A DNA stretch of 64,000 nt, taken from assembly GCA_038210245.1 (NCBI GenBank), contig JBBQWW010000007.1:1-64000 (forward strand), read 5' to 3'. Under the pieces are notes generated by a model. It saw nothing but the letters and a program-made list of their open reading frames with translations. It was not told where the DNA came from and did no database searches. Both the position numbers and the translations under genes were made by a program. Position 1 is the first letter of the stretch. Each line of letters starts with the position of its first letter. Of this stretch, positions 32,964 to 41,219 are shown one piece after another. This stretch comes from Bog-756 sp038210245. Lineage in GTDB: Bacteria > Actinomycetota > Acidimicrobiia > Acidimicrobiales > RAAP-2.

Positions 32964-33824
32964 GTGAGAATCACGTACTTCGGAGTTCGGGGCTCCTGCC
33001 CATGCGCGTCCGACCGCTACCGCCGCTACGGAGGGAACACCTCCTGCGTCTTGGTCGAGGTGGACGGCGAGCCACCCCTGATCATCGATCTGGGGACGGG
33101 GCTCCGCGCCCTGGGTGAGCATCTGCGGGCCCCGTTGGCTGCCATCGTGACCCCACCCCTGGCGGCCAACGTCCTCCTTTCCCACCTGCACTACGACCAC
33201 GTGCTGGGTCTGCCGTTCTTCGCCCCGATGCGCCACCCCGACACCATCGTCGATGTCTACGGACCCTCCCAGGAGGGTGGCTCGTTGGGGGAGATCCTGG
33301 CCTCCATGGTCCGGCCGCCCTTCTTCCCGGTGCACATGGCCCAGTTCCAGGGGACCTTCCGCTTCCATGATCTCGAGGGCTCGGACGAGTTCGCCATCGG
33401 TGCCATCAAGGTCAAGGTGCGGCCCATCCTCCACGTCGGCCACACCCTCGGCTTCCGCGTGGAGGTCGATGGCCACGTGTTGGCGTACCTCTCCGACCAT
33501 CAGGCACCGCTCGACCTCCACTCGATCGAGCCCCACGTGCTCGAGCTCTGCGACGGGGCCGATCTGCTGCTCCACGACGCCCAGTACACCGAGGAGGAGT
33601 TCGCCGGACTGCCCGACTGGGGGCACTCCACGGCTAACTACGCCGTGCACGTGGCCCGCGAGGCCGGGGTGAAACGACTCACCCTGTTCCATCACGATCC
33701 GGCTCATTCCGACGACGACATCGACCGGATGCTGGAGGAGGCTCGGGCGGCGGCGGCGGCGTCGCCCCTCCTCGAGGTCAACGCGGCCATCGAGGGTTCC
33801 ACCGTGGAGCTGGGCGAGATCTGA
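32964..33824 (+). CDS. MBL-fold metallo-hydrolase (RNase Z/PhnP-like)
   Basis: The 286-residue protein begins RITYFGVRGSCP and has the zinc motif LLSHLHYDHVLGLPFF (H-x-H-x-D-H), later ligands ILHVGHTLGFRV, YLSDHQAP and LLLHDAQYT, and a final His in FHHDPAHSDD. The pattern matches MBL proteins with a CheY-proximal or PhnP-like architecture. GTG 32964. Two bases separate it from the flavin reductase gene. With the following two genes it forms a compact run of about 1.9 kb. Function unknown, possibly a phosphodiesterase. Confidence 0.85.
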   Translation: MRITYFGVRGSCPCASDRYRRYGGNTSCVLVEVDGEPPLIIDLGTGLRALGEHLRAPLAAIVTPPLAANVLLSHLHYDHVLGLPFFAPMRHPDTIVDVYGPSQEGGSLGEILASMVRPPFFPVHMAQFQGTFRFHDLEGSDEFAIGAIKVKVRPILHVGHTLGFRVEVDGHVLAYLSDHQAPLDLHSIEPHVLELCDGADLLLHDAQYTEEEFAGLPDWGHSTANYAVHVAREAGVKRLTLFHHDPAHSDDDIDRMLEEARAAAAASPLLEVNAAIEGSTVELGEI

Positions 33825-33826
33825 GG

Positions 33827-34345
33827 GTGAGTTTCGACGCCGCCGCCTTCAAGGACGCCATGAGCCGGTTCACCAGCGGGGTGACCATCGTCTCGGGCAT
33901 CGAGGACGGGCGTCCGGTGGGCTTCTCCTGCCAGAGCTTCATCTCGCTGTCCATCGATCCTCCCTTCGTGGCCGTGGCCCCAGCCCGTACCTCCACCAGC
34001 TGGCCTCGCATCGCCCGAGCCGGCAACTTCTGCGTCAACGTGCTGGGCGACCATCAAGAAGAGCTGTGCCGGGGCTTTGCCGTGTCCGGAGGGAACAAGT
34101 TCGAGGGGGTGGAGTGGCACCCGGGACCGGCCACGGGAGCGCCGGTGATCGAGGGGTGCCTGGCCTGGGTGGACTGCCATATGGAGCTGGCCCATGACGC
34201 CGGGGACCACGAACTGATCATCGGGAAGGTCCTCGACCTCGGGACCAACGACGGGTTCCCGCTCCTCTTCTACCGGAGCAAGTTCGCTACTCTTGCCCGG
34301 CACTCCGGCGACGGGGAGCAGCCCAACAGCCCAGAGAGGTCGTAG
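33827..34345 (+). CDS. Flavin reductase family protein
   Basis: The 172-residue protein is a flavin-reductase-like FMN-binding protein: FKDAMSRFTSGVTIVSG at the N-terminus, GFSCQSFISLSIDPPFVAVAPARTSTSW as flavin-binding core (here GFSCQSFISLSIDPP), GNFCVNVLGDHQEELCRGFA and HELIIGKVLDLG. Such proteins provide reduced FMN/FAD to monooxygenases, for example HsaB in steroid degradation. No oxygenase adjoins it here, so its partner is unknown. GTG 33827 starts two bases after the MBL stop. Three bases separate it from the next gene. Confidence 0.88.
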   Translation: MSFDAAAFKDAMSRFTSGVTIVSGIEDGRPVGFSCQSFISLSIDPPFVAVAPARTSTSWPRIARAGNFCVNVLGDHQEELCRGFAVSGGNKFEGVEWHPGPATGAPVIEGCLAWVDCHMELAHDAGDHELIIGKVLDLGTNDGFPLLFYRSKFATLARHSGDGEQPNSPERS

Positions 34346-34348
34346 CCC

Positions 34349-34900
34349 GTGCCTGACATCAAGGAGTCCGACGTCATCGCCGACGTCATCGTGGTCGAGC
34401 CCAATGCCCACGGCGACGAGCGGGGCCGGTTCGTCGAGACCTACCGGCGCAGCTGGTTCCCTCTGGGTCGGGAGATGACCCAGGCCAACCGATCGGAGAA
34501 GCAGGGTGGAGCCATTGTCGGGCTCCACTACCACCTGCATCAGGCTGACTACTGGTACGTCCTGCGGGGCACGGCGCGCGTGGTCCTCCACGATCTTCGC
34601 CAGGGCTCCCCAACCGACGGGGCCACTCTGACCCTTGATCTCGACGGTGACCACGACCGTGGCCTGTTCATCCCGCCCGGGGTGGCCCACGGCTTCGCCT
34701 CCCTGACCGACCTCACCCTGTGGTATCTCGTCGACGGGTACTACAACCCCGACGACGAGCTCGGTGTGGCCTGGGACGACCCGGCGATCGGAGCCGACTG
34801 GGGTCTCACCGACCCGGTCCTCTCGGCCCGGGACCAGGCCAATCCCCTGCGTTCAGAGATCCATCCCGGCGTCCAGCCGAGGGCCGGTCTCCGCACCTGA
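34349..34900 (+). CDS. RmlC-like sugar 3,5-epimerase family cupin
   Basis: The 183-residue cupin resembles dTDP-4-dehydrorhamnose 3,5-epimerase: DERGRFVETYRRSWFP, the catalytic His region IVGLHYHLHQADYWYVLRGTARVVL, DLRQGSP and IPPGVAHGFASL, followed by YLVDGYYNPDDELGVAWDDP. The family hallmark Y-x-P-x-x-E-x-G-x-x-W-x-D-P is recognisable. GTG 34349. Other rhamnose genes are absent from the window, so a different nucleotide sugar or an orphan role is possible. Confidence 0.85.
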   Translation: MPDIKESDVIADVIVVEPNAHGDERGRFVETYRRSWFPLGREMTQANRSEKQGGAIVGLHYHLHQADYWYVLRGTARVVLHDLRQGSPTDGATLTLDLDGDHDRGLFIPPGVAHGFASLTDLTLWYLVDGYYNPDDELGVAWDDPAIGADWGLTDPVLSARDQANPLRSEIHPGVQPRAGLRT

Positions 34901-34944
34901 TCAGCCGGAGCATCGGCCTCGGACGGTTCTGACAGACTGCGTCC

Positions 34945-35832
34945 ATGGCACCACGCTCGAGTTCACGAACGGCCACTAGGGCCCCGGCCAAGAAGGCCAC
35001 TTCCACCAAGGCCACGGCCAAGAAAGCCACGGCCAAGAAAGCCACGGCCAAGAAAGCCGCGGACCGCCTGGGAGCGCCGGACACCGGGGTGTTGGTCACC
35101 GGCGGAGGATCGGGCATCGGTCGTCAGACGGCCCTGGCCCTGGCTGAGGTGGGCCGGCCGGTAGCCGTATGGGACGTGGACGCCGCCGGGGCCGAGGAGA
35201 CGGCCAGACTGTGTCGGGAGCAATTCGGCGTAGTGACCCACTGGTCGGTCGTGGATGTGGCCGAGACGACGGCCATCGAACAGGCGGTTCCCGCCGTCGA
35301 ATCGTCTCTCGGATCCCTCGGAGGCTTCGTGCACGCCGCCGGGGTGTCTGGGCCGATGCCGGTGGACTTCATCGACGACGAGTTGTGGGACACCACGCTC
35401 AACGTCAACCTGCGCGCCGGGGTGATGATCTGCCGGATGCTGATCGAACCGTTCCGCCGAGCCGGCCCGGGCTCGGCGGTGGTATTCATCTCCTCCATCG
35501 AAGGCCTCTTCGGCAGCGTCTTCCTCACCGCCTACTGCGCGTCAAAGGGTGGCGTGCTCGGCGTCATGCGCTCCATCGCCCACCGGTTCGCCTCCGAGGG
35601 ATTCCGGGTAAATGCGGTCTGCCCCGGTGCGGTGGCCACGCCGATGCTGGCGCCGGCGTTCGAACTGCCGGGCTTCCGCCAGCAACTGGAGGAGCGGACC
35701 CCCCTCCAGCGGGTGTCCACGCCTGATGAGATCGCCCGGCCCATCCGATTCCTACTCTCCGACGAGGCCTCGTTCATCACCGGGACCCACCTGACCATCG
35801 ACGGAGGGCTTACAGCCATAACCGCCATCTGA
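34945..35832 (+). CDS. SDR oxidoreductase with histone-like Lys/Ala N-terminal tail
   Basis: The 295-residue product has a normal SDR domain from about residue 46: GVLVTGGGSGIGRQ, VAVWDVDAAG, VHAAGVSG, catalytic Ser in SSIEGLFGS, Tyr-Lys in YCASKGG, CPGAVATPM. The first 42 residues are an Ala/Lys/Thr/Ser tail with repeated ATAKK units, like the tails of histone H1 or mycobacterial HupB. DNA shows near-perfect 15-bp tandem repeats (gccacggccaagaaa). ATG 34945 is the only start giving the tail, but a downstream start within it cannot be excluded. The tail could bind DNA, RNA or wall polymers; this is speculation. SDR substrate unknown. Confidence 0.85.
   Translation: MAPRSSSRTATRAPAKKATSTKATAKKATAKKATAKKAADRLGAPDTGVLVTGGGSGIGRQTALALAEVGRPVAVWDVDAAGAEETARLCREQFGVVTHWSVVDVAETTAIEQAVPAVESSLGSLGGFVHAAGVSGPMPVDFIDDELWDTTLNVNLRAGVMICRMLIEPFRRAGPGSAVVFISSIEGLFGSVFLTAYCASKGGVLGVMRSIAHRFASEGFRVNAVCPGAVATPMLAPAFELPGFRQQLEERTPLQRVSTPDEIARPIRFLLSDEASFITGTHLTIDGGLTAITAI
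35002..35060 (+). repeat. 15-bp tandem repeats encoding ATAKK units
   Basis: Three to four copies of gccacggccaagaaa (first copy slightly diverged) encode the Lys/Ala tail of the SDR. The count may vary by slippage. Confidence 0.8.
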
Positions 35833-35851
35833 GCAGGGATCATCTCTTGGA

Positions 35852-35867
35852 GTGATGGAGTCATCAC
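35852..35867 (+). terminator. Hairpin after the tailed SDR gene
   Basis: GTGATG-GAGT-CATCAC, a perfect 6-bp stem with a four-base loop, flanked by further CTCT/AGAG complementarity, begins 20 bases after the SDR stop. It is a likely terminator. Confidence 0.5.
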
Positions 35868-35969
35868 GTAGAGAGGTCATCCGAATCCGGCCGACGGAGC
35901 GACGTCCCGACCACGGTCCTCGACGGCCTCGCTTCCCGTCGGGGAGCCGCGTCGGGTTGAATAGTCGGG

Positions 35970-37061
35970 ATGTGGATCGCCCTGGCCGCCCTGGCACTGA
36001 TCGCTGTGGCGGTGGCGATCGTCATCATGTTCCGCCGGCCGAGCGGTGACGACCTCGACTCGGTGCGGAGCTACCACTCGGCCCTCGGCACACTTGAGCA
36101 CCTCTCTGACCGCACCGGGACGTCGACAGTGACGGTGGTGGGTCGGGAGGAACCGCCTGGGGCCACGGGCGAGGTGGGGGTACCCCGTTCGTACCGCCGT
36201 TCTGGTGGCGCTCACTCGGGGGCCCGAGCCGGAGTGGGTACCGGACGGTCCGTCCCCCCGGTGCCGGTCCGCGGCAACGACGAGTTCCCCGACCCGGAGA
36301 CCCCGTTGATCTTCGACGACTCGCGACCCCAGGACCGCTTCCGCCTGGGGGCAACCGCGGAGGGCGCATCGGTGGCTCGTACCGACCGGGGCCAGCGTCA
36401 CGCCCTCGACTCGATGAACCACCGGCCCCGCCGGGTTACCACCGTCGCGATCGTGGTCGCCGCCGTGGTCGTCTTCGCAGTGCTGGCCTACGCCGGTTCC
36501 AAGCGTTCGTCGCCAAGCCACACGCACGCCGCCACGGCCACCTCCACCAGCGCGGCCACCTCCCACTCGTCCGTCACCACCTCGACCGCCCACAGCTCCA
36601 CCCCGCCCACCACCAAGCCCAAGCCGAAGACTAAGCCCACCCCCACCACGCAGCCCACCCAGGTGGTACCCCTGACCTCGACCTCGACTTCAGCCACCTA
36701 CGCGGTGGTGAACGCCAACTACAAGTTGACGGTGACCGGCACCGGAACGTGTTGGGTGGCGGTCACCAGCTCCTCGGGCTCCACGTTGTGGGCCGGGGAG
36801 GTCCAGGCTGGAACGGTCCAGGTTGTCCCGGCCAGTGGCACCATCAACGTGCAGCTGGGCACCCCCACGGTCACCATGGCCATCGACAAGGTCCCGGTGG
36901 TGCTCCCCACACCGGTCCGGGCCCCGTTCGTGGCCACCTTCCAACCCACGGCTGCAGCGCTGGTCGCCAGCCCACCCACCACCTCCACCACCCCGACCAC
37001 GGTGGGGTCCTCCAGCTCGTCGTCGGGTTCCACAGCTACGAGTTCGACGACTCCTCCGTGA
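35970..37061 (+). CDS. Membrane protein with RodZ-like DUF4115 C-terminal domain
   Basis: The 363-residue protein has an N-terminal membrane segment (IALAALALIAVAVAIVIMF), a polar region with no recognisable domain, a second segment near residues 155-175 (VTTVAIVVAAVVVFAVLAYA), and a long Thr/Ser/Pro/Lys linker. A beta domain (about 240-310) contains TGTGTCWVAVTSSSGSTLWAGEVQAG and INVQLGTPTVTMAIDKVPV, the DUF4115 pattern of RodZ. It ends in a Ser/Thr-rich tail. The RodZ cytoplasmic HTH that binds MreB is absent, so this is not a standard RodZ. An envelope-associated role is likely. The last 26 bases overlap the convergent ptrB gene. Confidence 0.7.
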   Translation: MWIALAALALIAVAVAIVIMFRRPSGDDLDSVRSYHSALGTLEHLSDRTGTSTVTVVGREEPPGATGEVGVPRSYRRSGGAHSGARAGVGTGRSVPPVPVRGNDEFPDPETPLIFDDSRPQDRFRLGATAEGASVARTDRGQRHALDSMNHRPRRVTTVAIVVAAVVVFAVLAYAGSKRSSPSHTHAATATSTSAATSHSSVTTSTAHSSTPPTTKPKPKTKPTPTTQPTQVVPLTSTSTSATYAVVNANYKLTVTGTGTCWVAVTSSSGSTLWAGEVQAGTVQVVPASGTINVQLGTPTVTMAIDKVPVVLPTPVRAPFVATFQPTAAALVASPPTTSTTPTTVGSSSSSSGSTATSSTTPP

Positions 37062-39225
37062 GCCCCAGCGCGTCGAGGATGAAGGCGTAGACGAAGGCTT
37101 CGTCCCGCCAGGCGTCGTAGCGGCCCGACGGGCCGCCGTGTCCGGCGCCCAACTCGGTCTTGAGCAGCACCCGGTTGGCCGGGTTGGCGGCCCGCAGCTT
37201 GGCCGCCCATTTAGCTGGCTCCCAAAAGCCCACCCGAGGATCGGACAGCCCTCCAGTGGCCAGGATGTCGGGGTAGCGGACTGGCTGGCCCGCGTCGTCC
37301 ACCCCCCGCACGTTGTCGTACGGGGAGTAGGCCTTCATCACGGCATAGATCTCGGGATCCTCCACCGGATTGCCCCACTCCTCCCACTCGAGCACGGTGA
37401 GGGGGAGTGTCTCATCCAAGATGGTGGTCAGGCAGTCGACGAAGGGCACTTCGGCCACGATGGCCCGGAACAGCTCCGGGGCCAGGTTGGCCACCGCCCC
37501 CATGAGCAGACCGCCGGCACTGCCGCCTCGGGCCACCAGCTGATCGGGGGAGGTCCACCCCTCATCGACCAGGGTACGGGCGCAGGTGACGAAGTCCGTG
37601 AAGGTGTTGGGCTTGTCGGCGAACTTCCCGTGCTCGTACCACGACCGCCCCATCTCGCCACCGCCGCGGACATGGGCGATGGCGAAGACGAACCCCCGGT
37701 CGAGGAGGCTGAGTCGGAGCGAGGAGAAGGTGGGGTCGATGGACACCTCGTAGGAGCCGTACCCGTAGAGGAGGCACGGGACGGGACCTGTGGGGGCGGG
37801 GTCGCCGACCAGGTCGGCTCGGTACACCAGCGACAGGGGGATCTCGGTCCCGTCGGCGGCCTCGGCCCAACGGCGCTCGGTGCGGTACCGGTCGGGGTCG
37901 AAGTCGCCCAGCACGGGCTGGCGCTTCCGCAGGGTCGATGCCCCGAGCTCGAGGTCGAGGTCGTAGACGGAGCGCGGTGTGACCAGGGAGGTGTACTCGT
38001 AGCGCAGGGTGGTGGACTCGTACTCAGGGTTGGCTCCACCCCAGACCGTCGAGGGCGACTCGGCTCGGTCCAGCGGCGTGGATGCTCCCGACGCGGCGTC
38101 GATGACCCGGGCCCGGGCCTCCCCGCCTTCCCGCTCGTAGACCACCAGGTGGCCGGCGAAGGGATCCACGGTGTCGAGCCGGACCCCGGGGCGGGCCGGG
38201 ATCACCTCCCGCCACGAGGCCCTCCCCGGCGAACCGTCAGGCGCCTCCATCAGTCGGAAGTCCTCGGCCCCGTCGTTGGTCACGATCAGGAACCGACCGC
38301 CGCCCCCCGAGACCCCCCCGCGGTCGTGGTCCACGCTGTACTCGATTCCCTGACGTCGGGGCGCGATCACCGTGAACTCGCCCCCGGGATCGTCGGCTGA
38401 CAGGGCCCGGTACTCCGAGGTGACCTTGGAGTCCAGGCCCACCAGGATGTACCTGTCGTCCTTGGTCCGTCCGACCCCGAGGTAGAAGCGGTCGTCCGTT
38501 TCCTCGTAGACCAGGGTGTCGGCGGAGGGCTGGGTGCTGACCTGGTGCCGCCAGACCTGGAAGGGGCGCATGGCCTCGTCGACCCGGACGTAGAAGACGG
38601 TGGCGTTGTCGTTGGCCCAGGCCACCCCGTAGGAGGTGTCCGACAGGGCCTCGGGAGCCCGCTCACCGGTGGTCAGATCGACGAAGCGCATGGTGTAGCG
38701 CTCGCCACCGGAGGTGTCCGTGGAGTAGGCCAACCAGCGGTGGTCCGGGCTGACCTCGAGGTTCCCGACCGCGAAGTAGTCGTGCCCTTCGGCCAGCTGG
38801 TTCTCGTCCAGCAGGACCTGCTCGTCCTCAGGTACGCCAGGAGACTCGCCGGCGCCGGTGCCGTCGGTCTGGGGTGGCACGAACGGACGGCGGCAGTGGA
38901 TCCCGTAGCTGCTGCCCTCCACGGTACGGCCGTAGTAGAGCCAGGGCCCCTTCTTCACCGGCACCGACAGGTCGGTCTCCTCGATGCGGGCCACCATCTC
39001 GGCGAAGAGGTCTCCGCGGAGTTTCCCCGTACCGGACATGGCCGCCTCGGTGTAGGCGTTCTCGGCCTCCAGATGCCGGATCACCGCGGGATCGTCCTTG
39101 TCCCGAAGCCAGAACCAGTCGTCGATGCGGACGTCGCCATGGGCCTCGAGGCGTTCGGGCCGCCGTTCCGGGGCCGGGGGCCGCAGGGTCGGTGCATCGG
39201 GTTCCGAGGTCGGTCTGGCTGCCAT
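37036..39225 (-). CDS. ptrB: Oligopeptidase B (S9A serine peptidase)
   Basis: The 729-residue cytoplasmic peptidase cleaves short peptides after basic residues. An N-terminal beta-propeller domain (residues about 70-430) is followed by the catalytic alpha/beta-hydrolase domain. The latter has LLYGYGSYEVSIDPTF, FAIAHVRGGGEMGRSWYEHGK, the nucleophile motif ARGGSAGGLLMGAV, Asp in SDPRVGFWEPAKW and His in LGAGHGGPSGR. Length and motif order match oligopeptidase B. ATG 39225. Its 3' end overlaps the RodZ-like gene by 26 bases in convergent orientation, an arrangement that permits antisense transcription. Confidence 0.92.
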   Translation of the reverse strand: MAARPTSEPDAPTLRPPAPERRPERLEAHGDVRIDDWFWLRDKDDPAVIRHLEAENAYTEAAMSGTGKLRGDLFAEMVARIEETDLSVPVKKGPWLYYGRTVEGSSYGIHCRRPFVPPQTDGTGAGESPGVPEDEQVLLDENQLAEGHDYFAVGNLEVSPDHRWLAYSTDTSGGERYTMRFVDLTTGERAPEALSDTSYGVAWANDNATVFYVRVDEAMRPFQVWRHQVSTQPSADTLVYEETDDRFYLGVGRTKDDRYILVGLDSKVTSEYRALSADDPGGEFTVIAPRRQGIEYSVDHDRGGVSGGGGRFLIVTNDGAEDFRLMEAPDGSPGRASWREVIPARPGVRLDTVDPFAGHLVVYEREGGEARARVIDAASGASTPLDRAESPSTVWGGANPEYESTTLRYEYTSLVTPRSVYDLDLELGASTLRKRQPVLGDFDPDRYRTERRWAEAADGTEIPLSLVYRADLVGDPAPTGPVPCLLYGYGSYEVSIDPTFSSLRLSLLDRGFVFAIAHVRGGGEMGRSWYEHGKFADKPNTFTDFVTCARTLVDEGWTSPDQLVARGGSAGGLLMGAVANLAPELFRAIVAEVPFVDCLTTILDETLPLTVLEWEEWGNPVEDPEIYAVMKAYSPYDNVRGVDDAGQPVRYPDILATGGLSDPRVGFWEPAKWAAKLRAANPANRVLLKTELGAGHGGPSGRYDAWRDEAFVYAFILDALGLTEESSNS

Positions 39226-39293
39226 TCGACCAGGATGGCACGACTTTCCTGACTTCCGAGGCGCCAGCCGTTCTCCCGAGGCTGCCGGGTTGT

Positions 39294-39315
39294 TACTATC
39301 TGTATAGGGGAAATC
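39294..39315 (+). promoter_or_regulatory. sufB promoter with TAGGGGAAA motif
   Basis: TACTAT (39294-39299) is a plausible -10 box. TAGGGGAAA (39305-39313) follows near the expected transcription start, 38 bases before the sufB ATG. The same 9-mer occurs in inverted form upstream of the other suf unit (49170-49178), so it may be a regulator site. Confidence 0.4.
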
Positions 39316-39350
39316 AAGCGGTCCGCCCGGACGGCATCCCAGGAGCCCAC

Positions 39351-40751
39351 ATGACGACCACCGATCTCGACCTCGGCAAGTACAAGCTGGGGTGGTCCGA
39401 CGAAGAGGACTACGTCTTCAAGCCCAAGAAAGGGCTGAACGAGTCCATCGTCCGCGAGATGTCGGCGATGAAGAAGGAACCCGAGTGGATGCGGGACTTC
39501 CGGCTGCGGGCCCTGCAGCGCTTCGAGAAGCGCCCCATGGCCCAGTGGTTCGCCGTCAACATGCCCGATCTCGACTTCGACGACATCTACTACTACATCA
39601 AGCCGACATCGGGGCAGGTGGAGGACTGGAACGATCTGCCCGACGCCATCAAGAACACCTACGAGAAGCTGGGCATCCCCGAGGCGGAGCGGAAGTACCT
39701 GGCCGGGGTGACCGCCCAGTACGAGTCGGAGGTGGTCTTCCACCGCAATCGCGAGGACCTCGAGGCTCTGGGCATCATCTTCTGCGACATGGATACGGCG
39801 GTGCGGGAGTACCCCGATCTGGTCCGCAAGTACTTCGGGACGATCATTCCCCCCAACGACAACAAGTTTGCCGCCCTCAACTCAGCGGTGTGGTCGGGCG
39901 GCTCGTTCATCTACGTCCCGCCCAACGTGGTGGTCGATCAGCCGCTGCAGGCCTACTTCCGCATCAACGCGGAGAACATGGGCCAGTTCGAACGGACGCT
40001 GATCATCGCCGACGTCGGCTCCCAGGTGCACTACATCGAGGGTTGCTCGGCACCCGTGTACACCACCGATTCGCTGCACTCGGCCGTGGTGGAGCTGGTG
40101 GCCCTCGAGGGATCGCGGATCACCTACACGACCATCCAGAACTGGTCCAACAACGTCTACAACCTGGTCACTAAGCGGGCCCGGGCCGAAGCCGAGGCCC
40201 ACGTGGAGTGGATCGACGGCAACATCGGCTCCCGCCTGACCATGAAGTACCCCAGCGTCTACCTGATGGGCCCGAAGGCCTCCGGTGAGGTGCTCTCCGT
40301 GGCCTACGCCGGCGCTGGCCAGCATCAGGATGCCGGGGCCAAGATGGTCCACGCCGCCCCCGAGACCACGTCGACCATTGTGTCCAAGTCCATCTCCAAG
40401 GATGCCGGCATCACCACCTACCGCGGCCTGGTCCACGTGGACGAGGGGGCCAAGCACGCCAAGAGCTTCGTGCGCTGCGACGCACTCCTCCTCGACGACA
40501 CCGCCGTGTCCGAGACCAAGCCGTACATGGAGGTGGCCGAGCGGGACGCCCGCATCGGGCATGAGGCCACGGTCTCCAAGGTCGGCGATGATCAGCTCTT
40601 CTACCTGATGAGCCGGGGGTTGTCGGAGACCCAGGCCATGGGGATGATCGTCAACGGGTTCATCGAGCCGATCACCCGGACCCTGCCCATGGAGTACGCC
40701 GTGGAATGGAGCCGCCTGATCGAGTTGCAGATGGAGGGCTCGATCGGTTGA
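39351..40751 (+). CDS. sufB: Fe-S cluster assembly protein SufB
   Basis: The 466-residue scaffold subunit of the SufBCD complex assembles [4Fe-4S] clusters in the cytoplasm. Characteristic segments are LNESIVREMSAMKKEPEWM, WSGGSFIYVPPNV, HYIEGCSAP, NWSNNVYNLVTKRA, AYAGAGQHQDAGAKM and the conserved Cys in AKSFVRCDALLLDD, followed by GHEATVSKVGDDQLFYLMSRG. ATG 39351 is preceded by AGGAG. Upstream lies a promoter-like region with a TAGGGGAAA motif shared with the other suf unit. sufD is separated from sufB by two other genes, unlike the contiguous sufBDC of mycobacteria. Confidence 0.97.
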   Translation: MTTTDLDLGKYKLGWSDEEDYVFKPKKGLNESIVREMSAMKKEPEWMRDFRLRALQRFEKRPMAQWFAVNMPDLDFDDIYYYIKPTSGQVEDWNDLPDAIKNTYEKLGIPEAERKYLAGVTAQYESEVVFHRNREDLEALGIIFCDMDTAVREYPDLVRKYFGTIIPPNDNKFAALNSAVWSGGSFIYVPPNVVVDQPLQAYFRINAENMGQFERTLIIADVGSQVHYIEGCSAPVYTTDSLHSAVVELVALEGSRITYTTIQNWSNNVYNLVTKRARAEAEAHVEWIDGNIGSRLTMKYPSVYLMGPKASGEVLSVAYAGAGQHQDAGAKMVHAAPETTSTIVSKSISKDAGITTYRGLVHVDEGAKHAKSFVRCDALLLDDTAVSETKPYMEVAERDARIGHEATVSKVGDDQLFYLMSRGLSETQAMGMIVNGFIEPITRTLPMEYAVEWSRLIELQMEGSIG

Positions 40752-40817
40752 GCCGGCGCTGACGCCGGCCGGACCCGGTGAGCCACATCCGGCTGAGGGG
40801 AGAGGCAGAATGGTCCC

Positions 40818-41162
40818 ATGTCGATGAGGGAACAGTGCAAGCACTTCCAGAGCCGGACCTACGACTCGGGCGAGGTGGCGCGATTCTGCATCCTCGACCT
40901 GGCCCCTGAAGCTCCGTGGAAGTGCCCGGACAACTGCTCGTCCTACGCCCCCCGGCTGGCCGACGTCGGCTGGGCTCACGGGTCTCTGGTCGAGCCGGCC
41001 CTCGAGCCCATGCCCGACGTGCCCGGCGAGGAGGCCGCCGCCCTGCTGGACCAGGCCGAGGACATCATCAACGCCGTGGGACCGGGCGTCCTTGCTGAGG
41101 TGCGCAAGGAGGACGAGCGCAACGAGCGCAAGGACCGACGCTGGTGGAAGCGCAAGCGGTAG
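40818..41162 (+). CDS. Small Cys-containing hypothetical protein downstream of sufB
   Basis: The 114-residue protein starts at ATG 40818, 66 bases after sufB. It has four cysteines in the first 40 residues (EQCKHFQ, ARFCILDL, WKCPDNCSSY), spaced C-x16-C-x11-C-x3-C, enough for a zinc or Fe-S site. The C-terminus is highly charged (KEDERNERKDRRWWKRKR). I do not recognise a family. Position and cysteines suggest a link to Fe-S assembly, but that is inference. Confidence 0.75.
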   Translation: MSMREQCKHFQSRTYDSGEVARFCILDLAPEAPWKCPDNCSSYAPRLADVGWAHGSLVEPALEPMPDVPGEEAAALLDQAEDIINAVGPGVLAEVRKEDERNERKDRRWWKRKR

Positions 41163-41219
41163 CCCGCCCATGGCCCGGGTGGACTCCTTGGCCCACCGGG
41201 TACCGACCTCGGTCGAGCC

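Noticed and set aside
34349..34900. Part of a dTDP-rhamnose biosynthesis cluster
   Set aside because: No rmlA, rmlB or rmlD homologue is nearby; the cupin is an isolated family member.
35970..37061. Bona fide RodZ cell-shape protein
   Set aside because: The C-terminal DUF4115 pattern is present but the cytoplasmic MreB-binding HTH is not, and there is an extra N-terminal membrane segment.
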